From: Mesodorylaimus sp. YZB2_4
Lineage: Eukaryota; Nematoda; Enoplea; Dorylaimida; Dorylaimidae
Assembly (NCBI GenBank): GCA_030248295.1
Contig: JASANH010001018.1
Span: 496,001 to 560,000, forward strand
Direction: 5' to 3'
DNA length: 64,000 nt
The position numbers and the translations under genes are program-made. This document shows, piece by piece, positions 34,563 through 48,300 of this stretch. Numbering within the stretch: position 1 is the stretch's first letter; each line of letters opens with the position of its first letter. The notes under the pieces were generated by a model that did not search any database, was not told the origin of the DNA, and was given only the letters and a program-made list of their open reading frames with translations.

Positions 34563-36289
34563 CGTCTTCCTGGTTGTTCTACCGTCCAGAAAATTGCTAA
34601 TGGCCATCTCTCACATTCGGATACCAATTGTACCTTTTTCGGATCAAAATTAGTTCCGTGGTTTTGTGGGCTTCGCTCAGAAAACCTGCTGATGTAAGAT
34701 GTGTAAGTCAGAATTCTGGATAGGAGCTTCACCGAGCTGCAAAGAAGAAAAATGATTAAAACATTTCAAAATTTTTTCGGTGCTCCAGTATGATCAATTT
34801 AAAATATACTGTAGCTGTGACGCCTCGGTATCCGTATTGCGACAGAATTTTTGGATAGGGGATTTTTCCCCCGCCAGTGCTTGTGGATATTGTTCCTAGG
34901 ACTGATATCACCAGATATTTTAGCGTGCAAAATCTTCATCAGACTTTGTAACTTTATCACCGTCATAATTTAGCAACCAAAATGTCACGTCTTCTAAGCT
35001 ATCGTATTAGTGGCTTGCAGGCGCAAGCAAAGCCTACAGAACGGAAAACTTGCCTGTTGTGTATAGAAAGCCAACACCGTAGGACTACTTGATCACACTA
35101 CGAATGCTCAACTGCTCACAGCACTACCTTATTGAAGAATGTCCATCAAATTGCTTAGCTCGTTTTAGGCTCGTGATGCTCGCTAATCCTACTAGCACAC
35201 GTAATTACAGTTAATGGCTGACAATGGGCACAATTTTACAATTTTACGTGGGTTGTTGCCATTCTACTAACTGTGGTAATTTCCCGTACCATGGAAGCAA
35301 CTTGCACTGTATGTCTTCTGGAACACCATCGAGGTGACGCAGAGAGGAGCGAGCGACAGAACAAGACGCGAGTCAGACACACAAGATTGTTGTATTCCTC
35401 GGCAAGTGCATACAATTTCATGTACTGTCGGCAATATCAATCAATCAGCATTCACTAAAAAAACAAATGAGTCGCATTTCGCATATTTTGCCCCTTTTGC
35501 ACAACAACCGCAAAAGCAATAGTTTTGTGGTTTTGTTGGACAACTCAACAATGGTTTTGTGTTTCACACATTTTTCTCATTGTTGCGTTTTTTGTTTTAA
35601 CATTACTGTGGCATTTTAGTTGTCAGCGGGTAGAGCCCGCTGAACTCTGGTAACTTCATGACGCAGTTTCGTCCTTATCCAGGTTGTTGCGACTTTTGCC
35701 GCTTGTAGGCGCCTAGAATGGTACCCGTAGAATTCTTGGAGGTGGTGACAGAGCAGCCGGAGCAGTACAAGAACAGTACCCTAATCGTAAGTGAGACTGG
35801 TACAGTTCTTTGCTTTCACTCGTTCGATTCTTTTTTAGCTGATTGTTCTAAATTCTCATCACCCTTTGGTTCACTTTGGTCTTTCGCTGTCTTTGGTTCT
35901 TCGTTCATTGACAGTGGAACTGGTCGCCAGCGTGGGCATCTCAGGCCGGTGCCTTCGACCAGTGGTGTGATGAAGTTGTGAGATGTCCGTTGTCTAGGAA
36001 GTTTGAATGTGGCGCCAATCCATTGTCTGTGTCTCAGGTGTGTCTGCGTGTGAGCGCGTGAGTATTGTCTGGTAGGAAGAGTTGCAGAGCTGAGGAGAGC
36101 TTGCTCGCTTTCGGTCTCTCGTTTGTTCTTGGCACGTGCGGTTGTGTCGATAGTTTGAGTAGAGGTGGGCGTGATTGGTCGAGGCCATCAGCGATGAACC
36201 GCTGGAAGCTTGGTAAGTCTCCGGCCTAGTTGCGGTCCCCATACCGTAGCTGGGAGATAGGAACTTTTGCTGTTTGGTCCCCAACATGG

Positions 36290-36420
36290 GTTAGCTTAGG
36301 CTGGTATTGAACTTAGGCTTAGGCTTAGGTTGGCATATGACTTGGGCTCAGACTCATACTAGGCTTAGGCTTAGGCTTAGGCTTAGTCTGGCATAAGAAT
36401 TAAGCTTAGGCTGATATTAG
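36290..36420. repeat. Degenerate TTAGGC repeat tract
   Basis: Runs such as aggcttaggcttaggctta occur at 36311-36329 and 36360-36386, with degraded units around them. TTAGGC is the telomere unit of nematodes; here it is at most a short interstitial tract and may be coincidental. Confidence 0.6.
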
Positions 36421-37170
36421 CCTCCAGCCAGCCTTCGCCTGGGGACCAATCGGCAAAAGCGCCGACACAGAGCAGTTGCAGGCACCCCACGGAGCGGCAT
36501 CAACCCTTTAGGTGTTGTTATGAACCATGGTCTTACTCGTTAGTGATCGATACTCTGCATGATAAGCCTTCCCACCAGGCTTTAGCTTCGATAGAAAACC
36601 TTGGACCGCTCTCTTGTAAGACCAGCCCTTGCCCGCCGTCACGTAATAAGAGTGCTATCGCACGTCGCAACAAAGTGTGCTAGTATAGACTGCCTTCGAT
36701 AAAGTGGTCGTGGCAGAACTATTGTACTTTGACGCATAGCGTGAGGTGATAATATGATAAGGGGGCAGGTAACTAACAGTAGGTGTCGACGATCAATAAC
36801 GCAACGTCTGGCTCCATTAGAGGTAGCTAGCATGAGCGCATAAGGTGTTACGGTCGTGCTTACGATTTTGTTCAGTTACAGTTCGCGCGGTGAGAATACG
36901 CTCCAGGACACCGAAAGATTTCTTATTTAGCCGTCCTCATGTACTCGTATTGTTAGAAGGGGCAAGGTGCTTCCATAGAAATGCTTCGGGTGGAATGAAA
37001 GTTCGTGGAACAAAAACGCTGACAACAATGGCTACAACAATGCAGATATTCCCACACCGCTTTGGCCATTCCATAATCCGTTTCTCCGAGGTGTCACTCA
37101 CCCGTTTCCACGAGTGTCGATGCTCTTTTACCTGTCACCACTAGTGACTGCTCTCAAAATTGGGACAATT

Positions 37171-37349
37171 GTAACCCGCGCACCCAGGCGGCGGGAGAAA
37201 TGAGAGACCGAAGTCTCTGGGACAAACAACTCTGACTGAAGGCGGGTTAGTCTCGCGACTATACATGCCTTGAAACATCAACCCGAGAGGTTGACGTCTC
37301 TCAGCCCGGGGAGACATTAATTCTCCCGACCTCCGGGGATGCTGGCTAC
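37171..37349 (+). mobile_element. MITE-like element, copy 2
   Basis: This 179-bp copy with ends gtaacccgc and gctggctac matches the central blocks of copy 1 (ggcgggttagtctcgcgact, aacatcaacccgagagg). It lies in the C-D intergenic region. Confidence 0.65.
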
Positions 37350-37851
37350 GCAGTAATTTTCTAAACCAGCTCATAAAATTCAGCTCATGGAATTCTCTAA
37401 ATGAGCTTACTTCTCTCCTCTTCACCCTCTTCTGCGAACATTTGAAACATATTCTGCGAAACAGAATGCTCATAGACCAACAAGAAGTCAATAGCATGTA
37501 TCGTCGCAATGCAAGGGGTACTCCACCTGCTGGGAATTATGTGAAGGGAGGGGCATTATTAAACTAATTGAGTCCTCGAAGGGATACCTAAGTGGAGGAA
37601 ACTATGTAAACTGTAGTATTTACGATATCCGGGAAAACTGCTTTCGTTTCAGATGCTGACGACAATCAGCTAGAGGAGGCAGTCCCAGACTCTCCAGTGC
37701 ATCAGTGCGAGTATAAAAGATGCCAAGTTGTTCCAGGTGCTCCAGAGAGCTAATACCTGTGAATGTCCATGTGTTTTAATAGAATGCTATTGCATTAGAT
37801 CCCAAACTGCGCATCAATTCTTTGCTTGCCTTGTGTTCCCACAGCACGGTA

Positions 37852-37857
37852 TTTATT
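37852..37857 (-). promoter_or_regulatory. Candidate poly(A) signal of receptor C
   Basis: AATAAA on the minus strand lies about 175 bp downstream of the receptor C stop codon. No other strong candidate was noticed closer. Positional evidence only. Confidence 0.3.
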
Positions 37858-38029
37858 CAAAATCCTACCCTATGAAGATTACATAGCTCACGCATAACAG
37901 CACTATCACAATCACTTTTTGTCTGGCCTACGGTCACTCGCAAGGCATATACCGTACTTTACGTTAATGCGCACAAACTCTACTAAGTTTGTATGCCCAG
38001 CTGGGAGCATTGTGCCTGCCTTTCCACTC

Positions 38030-39327
38030 TCATTGAATTAGAGCTCCATTTTTCGGAAAACAACGACGGCACGCCTTCACAACCAATGCTCTAACCTGAA
38101 AAGTCACGCCATTATTGGGACATGAATCTCAAGGGCTTTAGGTTAAAACAATTATTGTGCTCAAGGATATCACAATATCTCACCTGCTGATTAGCAAGCA
38201 AGTGGTACATGAAGATGAATGCGCCAAGCGCTGCGTTAATACCGAACACAGTTGTGAAATACGCGATGTGCTGGTAATAAATGGCCACGAAGGTCAGGAA
38301 CCATGAGGCGAACTGTGCCGAAAAGACGAAAGCTAAGCCAGCGCGGGCCACCCTACAGCGATGACTTGTCTGAGGAAGAGCAGGCACGAACAGGACGTCT
38401 TACTTGCACGAATTAATTATGTCGGATTTGCTGCACTCGTTCCAATTGCCAGTCCCTTCCAGAACAATCATGGTGACCCAAGCTAGGCAGCATACAGGTG
38501 CTGCTGACAGCATCAAGACTGGCGTCTTGTCGATGTTGATCCAACACCTAAAAATGATCGATTAGGCCACTGTAAATCCCCTTATGACATGAAGCCCTTA
38601 CGAGTAGTCAGACATCAGGCTGTCGAACAAGGCGGCCGCTGTGATGCCCGTGAGGAAAGCTGGTAGTCCTAAAAAAGCGATATAATTTTTCGACGACCAC
38701 CAAAGCACCTCGTTTGCTTTACCCCAACCCAGTGCCATGACCACTTTCAACTTGACCAGTACACCTTTTCCCATCACCACATTGGTCAATACAGTGAAAA
38801 TGTGCAGTGCCTCCAGGGCTTTGAACGTATAACAGACGGTGAAGAAGTACTGAAGACCCAGCGACGCCACTTTGCACACGGTCTGCAAAGAATCAGTGTA
38901 CATAACGTTACTTGCCAAAAGCATCATCTGGTGTGCATACTTGGCTAAACTTTGAGTCATCTCTCATCGCAAAAAAGAGAACGAGCAGATGCGCCGCGAG
39001 CAAACTGATGTCTTGGTTGGCGTGTATAACTTGCAGGTAGTAGGTGGATCTGAAAAACAAAGTTCGTGTCAGGTCAATAATTCCTTGCTCTATCAAACTT
39101 TTGACAATCCAGCACTGCATCTGGGGCTGCCGTGCCTATCGAGACCAATACCCTGAGTGTTCTGTCTGTCTGGCGTCTCGCATGCTACGGATGCGCTGTT
39201 GTCTAATGAGCACATACCTGAAAATGATGAACCCGAGAATGGAGCAGCCAAGACCCACAAGGATCCAGATACAGCCAACATTCATCATCACTTTGGTGGC
39301 CACCTGCTCGATTTCACTCATTGGGGT
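38030..39327 (-). other. Receptor C seven-helix domain and tail (7 exons)
   Basis: The exons are 39327-39218 (TM1, TPMSEIEQVATKVMMNVGC), 39049-38941, 38882-38723, 38668-38602, 38547-38404, 38352-38184 and 38095-38030. ECL2 reads CWINID; TM6-TM7 reads GLAFVFSAQFASWF then FTTVFGINAALGAFIFMYHLLANQQ. The 21-residue tail contains KACRRCFPK, a possible palmitoylation-type Cys pair. Confidence 0.87.
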
Positions 39328-42300
39328 CTGTAAAAAGAGTCAGTTTATTGTTCAGCGCACGGGGGAGCGTCAAAGAGGTCCTTTACGCATGGCGGAAGGC
39401 GGCAAGCCTCCGTTGTCGTCTCCGCCGGGCAGTCGTCAATCGTTGCATTTTGTGTTGGAAGGCGGTTCCGGGTTCTGCTCCTGAGGGCTGACCCACAGGT
39501 CACACTGCAGTGAGACCATGCAGCCCATTCCAACGAGAGGCAGATATCTATACACAAATGAGAGCTCGATCGATCTTCCCGCTACTGCCTGCAAGAAGCA
39601 GTCATACCTGGAGTCGTTGGCTCCCTTGTTCTGGATGAACGCGATGAAGCATCTGGGGGTTTGCTTGTGCTGGGAGACCTTAGATCCGCTGTTGACAAAG
39701 AGAAACTGGAGGAGGTGGTAATTGCTGTTGCGTTTGTTGTGGGATATTGGCCAATTGACGACCAAGTGGATGAGCTTCCCACTGAAGTCTGTTTAAGTGA
39801 TGCACTGAAACTAGAAGTGGCTGAATAGGGAGGTGTTCGAGTTGAAGTTGAGACCAGTGTGCTAAAGATCGTTGAGCTATTTGGTGTTGATAAGAGTGGA
39901 GATGTTGCTGACGAGGGACTTGCATGGGAGCTTGAACTTGTTGAGTGCTCGTTGCTGGTTCCGGGGTCGGGAGTACTCTCAAATCTGGCCTTAGTGATTG
40001 ATGGTTGGCCTCTTGTTGTTGCGTCGACTTTGGAATGGCCTTGTTGGCTCTGTATAGTATCAGGCCCAGGTGTTGCCGTCCGCCTTCGATCAACTTTTCC
40101 TACAGTATTCTTAATCGGACTCGTCTTTGGGTATAGAAATTCGGAAGATATGTGCAACTCAGCCTCTGTTGTCGGAACTCCATCGAGAAAATCGCTCGAT
40201 ATTGCCATGGTTTCTGTAGCTTCTTCCGTTAATTGCAAATCTTTGACGCCGCTAGTTGTTTTCATCGGAGGCGGGGTCTTGATGAGAGGCTCCAGGCTGA
40301 CAAACTTTTCCTGTTTTGAGAATGACCCCGAAATTTTGTACACGAATGCAGTCGTTGTTTGCGGCAGGACGATGATCGTTTCCGCTTTTCTTTCTTCCAG
40401 AACATTGCCTTCGGCCTCATTTTGACTTTCGGTCGTTGTTTGACGCGAAATAGAAATGACCTCTGGTATGTTTGCTAGGTGAACTGCGCCTTGAGTCTTA
40501 TCTCGACTTTCAAAAGCGATAGTTGTTTGAAGGTTTGAGATACCCAAACTGGTAGTTGCACCACCAGATGTTGACTTGAGCGGTGATGTTTCAGCTGGGT
40601 TGGCGCTGGTGCTACGTATCTCGCCAATGAAAGTGGTGGATTTTGTGCGATTGCCTACTACTCTACGTGTGGCAGGGTATTTAGGATTGGGTGGCGGCTG
40701 CTCACTTGCAGAAGCTGCCCTCTCGTCCAAAAACTCTGGCAGGGTTAGAGCAATAGTCGGGTTGTCAGTGAACGATTCAGTTGTTCGTTTTTTGAAGACT
40801 TTGTGATGCTTGAGAGTGGATGTCTCCTCTGAAGTTGTGGTGGTAAGGGACTTAGTGCTAGGTGCGGCCGTAGTTCTGATCTTGGTCGTGGAAGAGATGG
40901 TAGTGGGCACGAAGGCAACAGGCGTAATGGGGACCACCGTAGTCGGCGTGGTGGATTGTTGCTCCCTAGGCGATGTTTCGGTAGTTTGAGCGGCGGAGAC
41001 TGTGCTTGATGATAAAGCAGCGAGTGTGGTTTGGGCCATAGCAGAACTTGCAGACATTGTGCTCGAGGAAAGTGAAGTTGCAGGGCCGTCTGCAGGCAGC
41101 ACTGTTAAAGTTTCCGTTGTTGTTGGGACAGTGTCTTCCAAGGTTGTGCCTTCGAGGGAACGAGTAGTTGACCAAGTGCTGCTACTTGTTGGCGGCTGGG
41201 ATATCGTAGTGGATTGATCAGCTGTGGTTTCCGAGGAACTAGATTGCTTGGACGACCCTAGGGATGCACTTGCACTTTTGAGATCGTCGCTTGTCTCTGT
41301 CGTAGCCACGGAGGTTGATAAGGTAGGAGTAGGAGTTGCTGGTGTAGACGTGTCGACAAGCACAGATGTCCAAGATTCAGTTGTTGTACTGGCATCCCTA
41401 GCTGTGGAAGACAAAACTTGGCCGCTTCCCGCTGATGTGGATGCCTCTGTGGTCACTTCTTTGGAGCTTGTAGTTGTTTGTGCGGCAGTCGATGTCGACT
41501 GGGCGGTGCTTGGTCTCGCTGTGGTTACTGCACTCGTAGCAGTTTCTGTTCCTGTAGAAGTCATGAAATTCGGTGTCGCTGTTTGATATGTAGTAGATGT
41601 GAAAGAGGATTCTGTCACAGTGGACGTCAGCTCCATTGGCGGGTCGGTGACCAATTCTGTTGATGCTGTTGTTGAGGGTACGATTTCGACAGTTGATGAT
41701 GGCCCAGTGGTTGTCTCACCCAGAGACGAAGATTGGAATGTTGACTTACTGGAAGTTGATCCAGCGGAAGTCGTGCTAGTAGCGAAGGTAGACGTTGTTT
41801 CAACAAGGGAAGAAGTCGACATCCATTCAGTTGACAGGATGAATGTGGAAATACTGCTGGTCGTGTCTGGTGGCGGTGGTGGCGGAGTTCGAATTTTTCT
41901 CCCTCCACGTTTCGACGTTGTTGTTTTTGGAATGAAAGTGTTCATTATGACTGCGGTTAATCCCGTCGTGGCCATGTTTGTTGTACTTGGGGGCACTGCA
42001 CTTGACGTTGTTGTCAACGCCCCTGTGGTTGCTGGTTGTGTCGCTGTTGAAGGCTTTGTTGAAGTGGATGGCGTTTCAGTTGTCGACGTGCTGGTTGCAG
42101 TCGACTTTGTTGTTGTAGTACTCGGCTTCGGAGACGCTGTTTTTCTACTTCTGGCAACTGAAGTTGAAGACGAAGTGGTTGAAATAGTGGTGGATGGCGC
42201 ATCGGTCACAGCTCTGGTTGTGGGATTCTGTGTTGATGGCGATGGAGAGCTGGTGCTAAAAGGAGTTGATGTAAACGCTGCCATCGAAGTTGTGGGTTTT

Positions 42301-45300
42301 AGGGTTGATGTAGTCGTGCTGGAGGTGCTTTGAGTCGCGCTTGTTGGGACGTTGGTAGTGGTCGTGGATGAAGTCTTTGCAGCTAACGAAGTGGGCTGAC
42401 TAGTAGTAGGTTTAACGGATGAAGTCATGGTTGAGCTGGAAGGGCCGACTGTCGACACAGTCGAAGCAGTAGTGGGGGTTTGTTGAGTTGAGGTCGATGC
42501 CGTAGTTGGTGTTGATGTTGTCAGGTGTGCTTTACTCGTTGAAAGTCTGGTGGGAGAGGATGAAAAGGACAGAGTAGTGGGCCTCGTAGACGTCGTTTGT
42601 TTCAGAGATGTTGATGCGCTAGTAAAGGGAGCCGTCGATTTGGTGGTTGATGGAGTTGGGGTTGAGTCGAAAGTCAGAGTGGGAGAGCTGATGATCTTAG
42701 CAGAAGATGCAGTGCTGGTGGTTGTACTAGTTGGAGTGGGTGTTGATGAAGAAGAAGTCGAAGCGTCGCTCGTAGTAGTGCCTGCAGTTGTTGGCAATGG
42801 TGATTGTATATCGCATTTGCCGAGTGGGCACATTGGATTCAGGGTTGAAGAGCCAGGGCATGTTGCATCCCGAGGAAGATTACATCCTAAAAAAATGCCA
42901 TTTTTTCTTGCTTGTTTGCTAAAACAAACACTTTTACTCACCAAATTCGCATATAAAAGAAGGGGAAAACACCGCTTCTGAACAGGACGATGCAATAAAG
43001 TACTGCGGACTCTCAAGTTTTGTTGACAGGCAGTAGGGTGCAGGGTCTGATAGGGGAGGGTCGATGGAGGTGAATCGATCGTTGATTTGCGAGCCGAACT
43101 GTGACTGGCTAGTCATCCAGCAATAGTCTGAAACGTCCATTCCGTCACTCGCGTTTGAGGTGCGTGCGGCAAGCCATACTGGGCCAGGTCTGTTAGAAGT
43201 GATGTACAGCTGCTGCATGATGTCAGTGTACATTGTGTAGTTGTAGAAGATGGCCATCCGACCGTAGTCCATGGGTGGATTAAAAAATGCTCTAGCAGCA
43301 TTACTGCAGATGCTGTAGCTGGAATCCCAAGATGCCCTCGAATCCTCCAAGACGTAGCAGACGTTATTGTAGTAGACTGCTGGAACCGAAGTTGCTCTGC
43401 AAGCCGCTCCAACATCACCTATGATTGCAATATAGTCAATTGGAGGAGCTTCCTTGGTTACTTCACTTACATTGTGGAGTCTGAGTTGTGGTGCTGGTCT
43501 CTTTCAATTCATTCATTTTTGTGGAGTGCTTAGTTGAGGGGGTACTTGTTGGAGCTGCACTCGTAACTGTCGTGGTCATTGTGGAGCTAGTTGCAGTTGT
43601 GGCCTCTTTTGATGTTAGAGTCGCCGCTTTTGTCGAGTACTGCGTGGAGCGGAAGCTGGTTGAACTCGCATTCGTTGCTGTTGTGGTCGTTGTAGTGCTG
43701 GTCGTGGTTGTTTGGGAACAGGCGTCGCACGTGCCAAATGTGGCGTTGCTCGCGTTCGTGCAGTCCATTGATGCACAGCCTGCAATACCTGTAATAAGAC
43801 ACCCCTCAATCTCGCATGTCACTCTTACCGTATTCATAGATCATTGGGAGCACTAAAGAGCCGCCGTCATTGCAATCTACGGCGTATAATTCAAATGGGT
43901 ACGACAAATTCACTGCAAGGCAAAATGGGGCCTGCGGAGTTGGGTAATCTCCGGCTGCCACATGGTCCATGTTAATAAAATCTGATTTCGACGACACCTT
44001 CAGTCCGAGTGTTGACGAGCTGGTCATCCAGCAGTAATCTGACAGTTGATCACCCATTCCTCCGGTTGACATGGCACCCAGCCAGGCAAGCTGGTTGGAA
44101 AGGCTGGTGCTGTTTAGCTTTTGAGACAGAGTAGTCATGACGTCCATGAAAAAGGCGTCGTCCTCGAATATAGCTGCGCGGCTGTACCCCCGGGGGAATG
44201 GCAGGCTTTTGTTGTAAGCAGTAGTCCAGGTATATCTCTGATTTGTAAAAATGACGTAGCAGACGCTGCCGGAACTGTAGTGGACTGAAGTGGCGGTGTC
44301 TATACACGTTTTGTTCACAGTGCCTGAAAGTTTAGAGGTATTCAGTGTGCAAAACCAATGCATGTTCAGTTTCTGCACGCCTGCTAGTGAAATCATTGCC
44401 TCGTTGTCCTGCTGACTTCAGGACCCGTACCACAGAAAGCAGATAGAGGTATGGCACTACCGTTTGGTAGAGGTAGGCGTGCCAAAAGATAGGATTGCCA
44501 ATTGGTAACGGGTAGAGGTAGAGACAGGCCTACCGCTACCACTAAATGCGGGTAGGGAAAAGATAGAACTACCTGATCTTTGCCGCCAGCAATCAATTAC
44601 GTTTTTCTGTTAAACTCCGCTAATAAGTCTGCACTTGGAGGGAAACAGGTTTTTCTACCCATTATCAGTGGTGGCAACACATAAAATAGCCATGGCTGCC
44701 GGGGAGAAAAGGCTGACATCCTTCCGCATTTAGATAGGTCGACTGCCTTATCCTACCCATTGTCTATCATCCTGTGCAGCCGTCCCATCTTTTGCGCGCT
44801 CTTTCGTATTGATTTCTTTCCCTACCTGTTGGCTACCCTCCTTCAGAGCAGGGTAGCCAAATGATAGGGGTAGACACCTACCTCTACCAGCTGGCTCCCT
44901 CTAGCTGCTCTTTCTGTGGTACTGGTAAGGTAAGGGTAGCCCTGCCTCTGCCTCCAGGGAGGCCTATCTTTACCAAAAGGTACCCCCTACCTGCTTTCTT
45001 TGGTACGGCCTCTGTTGGCTGCCTCTCTCCTACGCCAGCCAGGACTAGTCACACTTACAAATGAAATGGGGTGAATTCTAGCCTTAACAATAAACCCCTT
45101 GCTGTGCCCCTCTATGCACTACTGTACGCATTGGTGTGGAGGAGTAACTGTGAGCTTCACCTGAGCTAATAGACGTCTTCATATGAATCTTGGTGTTTAT
45201 ACACCTCGAAGCACAACAACACTAATTTTATAGATTTTTGATGTTTTATGCTTCAACCAAGCCAGCTCCACTGAGTATAAGCGATAGCTCGGAACCCTGA

Positions 45301-48300
45301 TGAGCCCGGCTGTTGGACTACTCATGTTTAGAGCTCTCCATCCTGAGTAGTATGGGCACATCATGTCACCCGCGTGATTAGCATATCATTCTGTGCACTT
45401 ATTATCTTCATTATCGATTTTCTGCGTTTGTTGCGATGCTTCTGATTTTTACTTGTTAATGAACGCGTGCCCTATAGGTGAACTGCGTTTCTCGTGTGAC
45501 TGTTGTGCCTGGGTATGCAGGCAATTCTTACCAAATGCTAATAATGTTGTCACTGGGAACTAATGTTCTATTTTGATGTGGAACTGCAGTAATTGCATTA
45601 ATTAATGTAAAGGCAGGGCCATGCTAGGACTTCTCTGTCAACGTTAGCTGCAACTGCCCCGTGAATGTAGTCCGCGTTCAGAACGCATGTGAACGTATAG
45701 TTATGCAAAAATAATTGATTGCAATGTGGCTAAGAGGAGCGAGAATCCTGGCCATTGATTTTGCCTCATTTGCATGTGGAAAACGTGAGTGGATTCAAAC
45801 CTTTGTTTCAGAAATATAAGGTCACTAGTGGCCAGGCTCCCAGCTTCTTTTGGACCCATATTGCAACATTATTTTTTTTACGTCTGTAAGAGCACATGCG
45901 TGTGAAATTGAGTTGCCTTGATCCAGCCAGCTGTGCAGGAGCCTGCAAAGTCCGTCAGTACAGGAGAGTCCGGGGTACAGTACAGGAATTCGAGTTTTCA
46001 ACCCAGGAAAAGGGGTGTCGTTGTACCATAGACTTCAGTCCGAACATCCAACCACACCGCTTAGTGCTCCTATTGTGCATTAACTCACACTGTGGGACAG
46101 TTTTAGGTGTCGATGAAGTGGTAGAAGTGGTCGATAAAGACGTGGTTGGTGAAGCTGAAGTTGGGGCAGAGGAGGTAGAACCTGTAGAAGTTGTGTAAGC
46201 GCTTTTAGTCGTGGCCGTTGTCGTTGTCGTTGGCAATGGTGATTGTATATCGCACTGGCCCAGTGGGCACATTGGATTCAGGGATGACGAGCCGGGGCAT
46301 GTTGCATCCGGACGTAGATTGCATCCTAAAAAACCCAACTTTTTCTTGCGCTCTGACAAAATAGGACAATTTCACTGACCGAATTCGCAGATGAAAGAGG
46401 GTTTAAACACTATTTCAGAACAGGACGATGCAATAAAGTACTGCGGATTCTCAAGTTTTGTTGACAGGCAGTAGGGTGCAGGGGGTGAGATGGGAGAGCC
46501 AAGCGGGATGGATTGGTCGCTGACTTGCGAGCCGTACTGTGACTGGCTTGTCATCCAGCAGAAATCGGAAAGTTCAGTTCCATTGCTCGAGGTTGAAGTA
46601 CGTGCAGCAAGCCACACTGCGGTGGTTCTGTTCGCTCTGATGTACAGCTGCTGCATAATGTCAGTGTACATTGTGTAGTTGTAGAAGACGGCCATCCGAC
46701 CGTAGTCCATGGGTGGATTAAAAAATACTGTAGCAGCATTTGTGCAAACGTTGTAGCTGGCATCCCAAGAAGGCCTTGAGCTCGCCAAAACATAGCAGAA
46801 GTTGTTGTAGTAGAGTGCTGGAAGCGACACTGTCTTACAAGCCGCTGCAGCATCACCTGTAAGCAGCTATGTCAGACGGAGGAATCATCCTGTGTGCACA
46901 ATAACGGTGTTGTCGTAGTAAACAATGTCACCATACCGACTTGTGAAACTAGGTTTTAACATGCACATCAGACAGCAGATTGTGCTTACATTGTGAAGCA
47001 GATGCCGATGATCTGGTACCAGTTTTTGAGCTTGTAAAACTGGCCATGACAGTTGTGGATGTACTCGACATTCTTGTTGTTGTCTTCGCGCTTGAAGTCG
47101 TTGAGCTGGTTGATGTGGTCGTAGTATCAGGAATTCCAAATGGACATGTGTTTCCGTCGCATACACCCGTGGGTGACACGAGTGGACAAGCAATGGATGT
47201 ATGCCCGCAGCCTACAGCCAAGCAGTAACGGACGTCATGTGTTTGCAGTTGCCGTCTCTGTCAGAACCATGAGCTTACCTAGTTCGCAAAGCATAGGAAA
47301 CTTCCTGGTGGGGGTTGTGTCATCGAATACGACAGAATAAAAGTTTAATGGCTGCGCTGGATCAGTAGCGATAGAGAAGGGATTTTTCGAAGCGTCGGCG
47401 CCAGCTTTCAAGAGAGTCGTGTTGACTGAAATCGGGTCCGAAGTCACCTGCGGCCCCAAAGTTGCCGCGTCAACCATCCAGCAGTAATCAGACAACTGGC
47501 CACTGCCGGTTTTTGTCTGCGCTCCCAGCCAGACTGCACTGCCAGCAAGGGTGGTGGCATCCAACTTTTGTTTTATATTCGAAATGACGTTCAGATAGTC
47601 GGTCGTGTTCTCGAAAACAGCTGGCCGGGAATAACCGAAGGTAAAGGCGGGGCAATCCTTAGCTGTGTTCTTCCACGTGTCTACGTTATCCAACCGGATC
47701 AGGTAGCAGATATCGTTGTACCAAGTAGGTGATGGTCTTTGAGTTTCCACTGCATACTGTGGAGGGATCACCTAAATACAGTATATTCGCACACTTGTAT
47801 CGAACGCCACGGGGTTAGGCGTCGACTTCACGTCGGGTTGTTTGACTCAGGGCCAGGTCAAAGTTTCGTCTATAATGTGCCCCTTCGATCACATCGTTGT
47901 GTAACCCTCGTGCTTATTGTTAGTATGTCGCTAAGTTTGGTGATACGGTAAAACATAAACCTCCAATACAATGTCCTTTGCATTTCAGCTCATGTCAGTT
48001 GGTTTCTGTTTGTAGGTCCAGGACAAAACACTGTTTCACCTAACTGCGCGGTGTGGACAGAGGCTGCGACTGACATAATGATACATAGTCTATTCCTGCT
48101 AGTTCAAATTAAACTGATCGTGAGCTCTAATCATGCGCGATCTGCTGTGCCTTTTTACATGCGCTCAAATTTTTGTCTTGTCTACTTTTCCAAACTTTTG
48201 CCAAGAGCGATGAAAAGCCCTCCTCAAGTCCGGGCTCTACGCGCCTTGATAATATGCTGTCTGGTAGGTCCTAAACGTGCATACTGGCAGCAAGTTTATC

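Larger units (their letters stand above)
34563..38029. other. Intergenic region between receptors D and C
   Basis: 3.5 kb with the TTAGGC-like tract, MITE-like copy 2 and a candidate poly(A) signal for C. No gene is supported on either strand. Confidence 0.55.

Noticed and set aside
41599-42333. 244-codon plus-strand Val-rich ORF
   Set aside because: Antisense shadow of the receptor C mucin exon.
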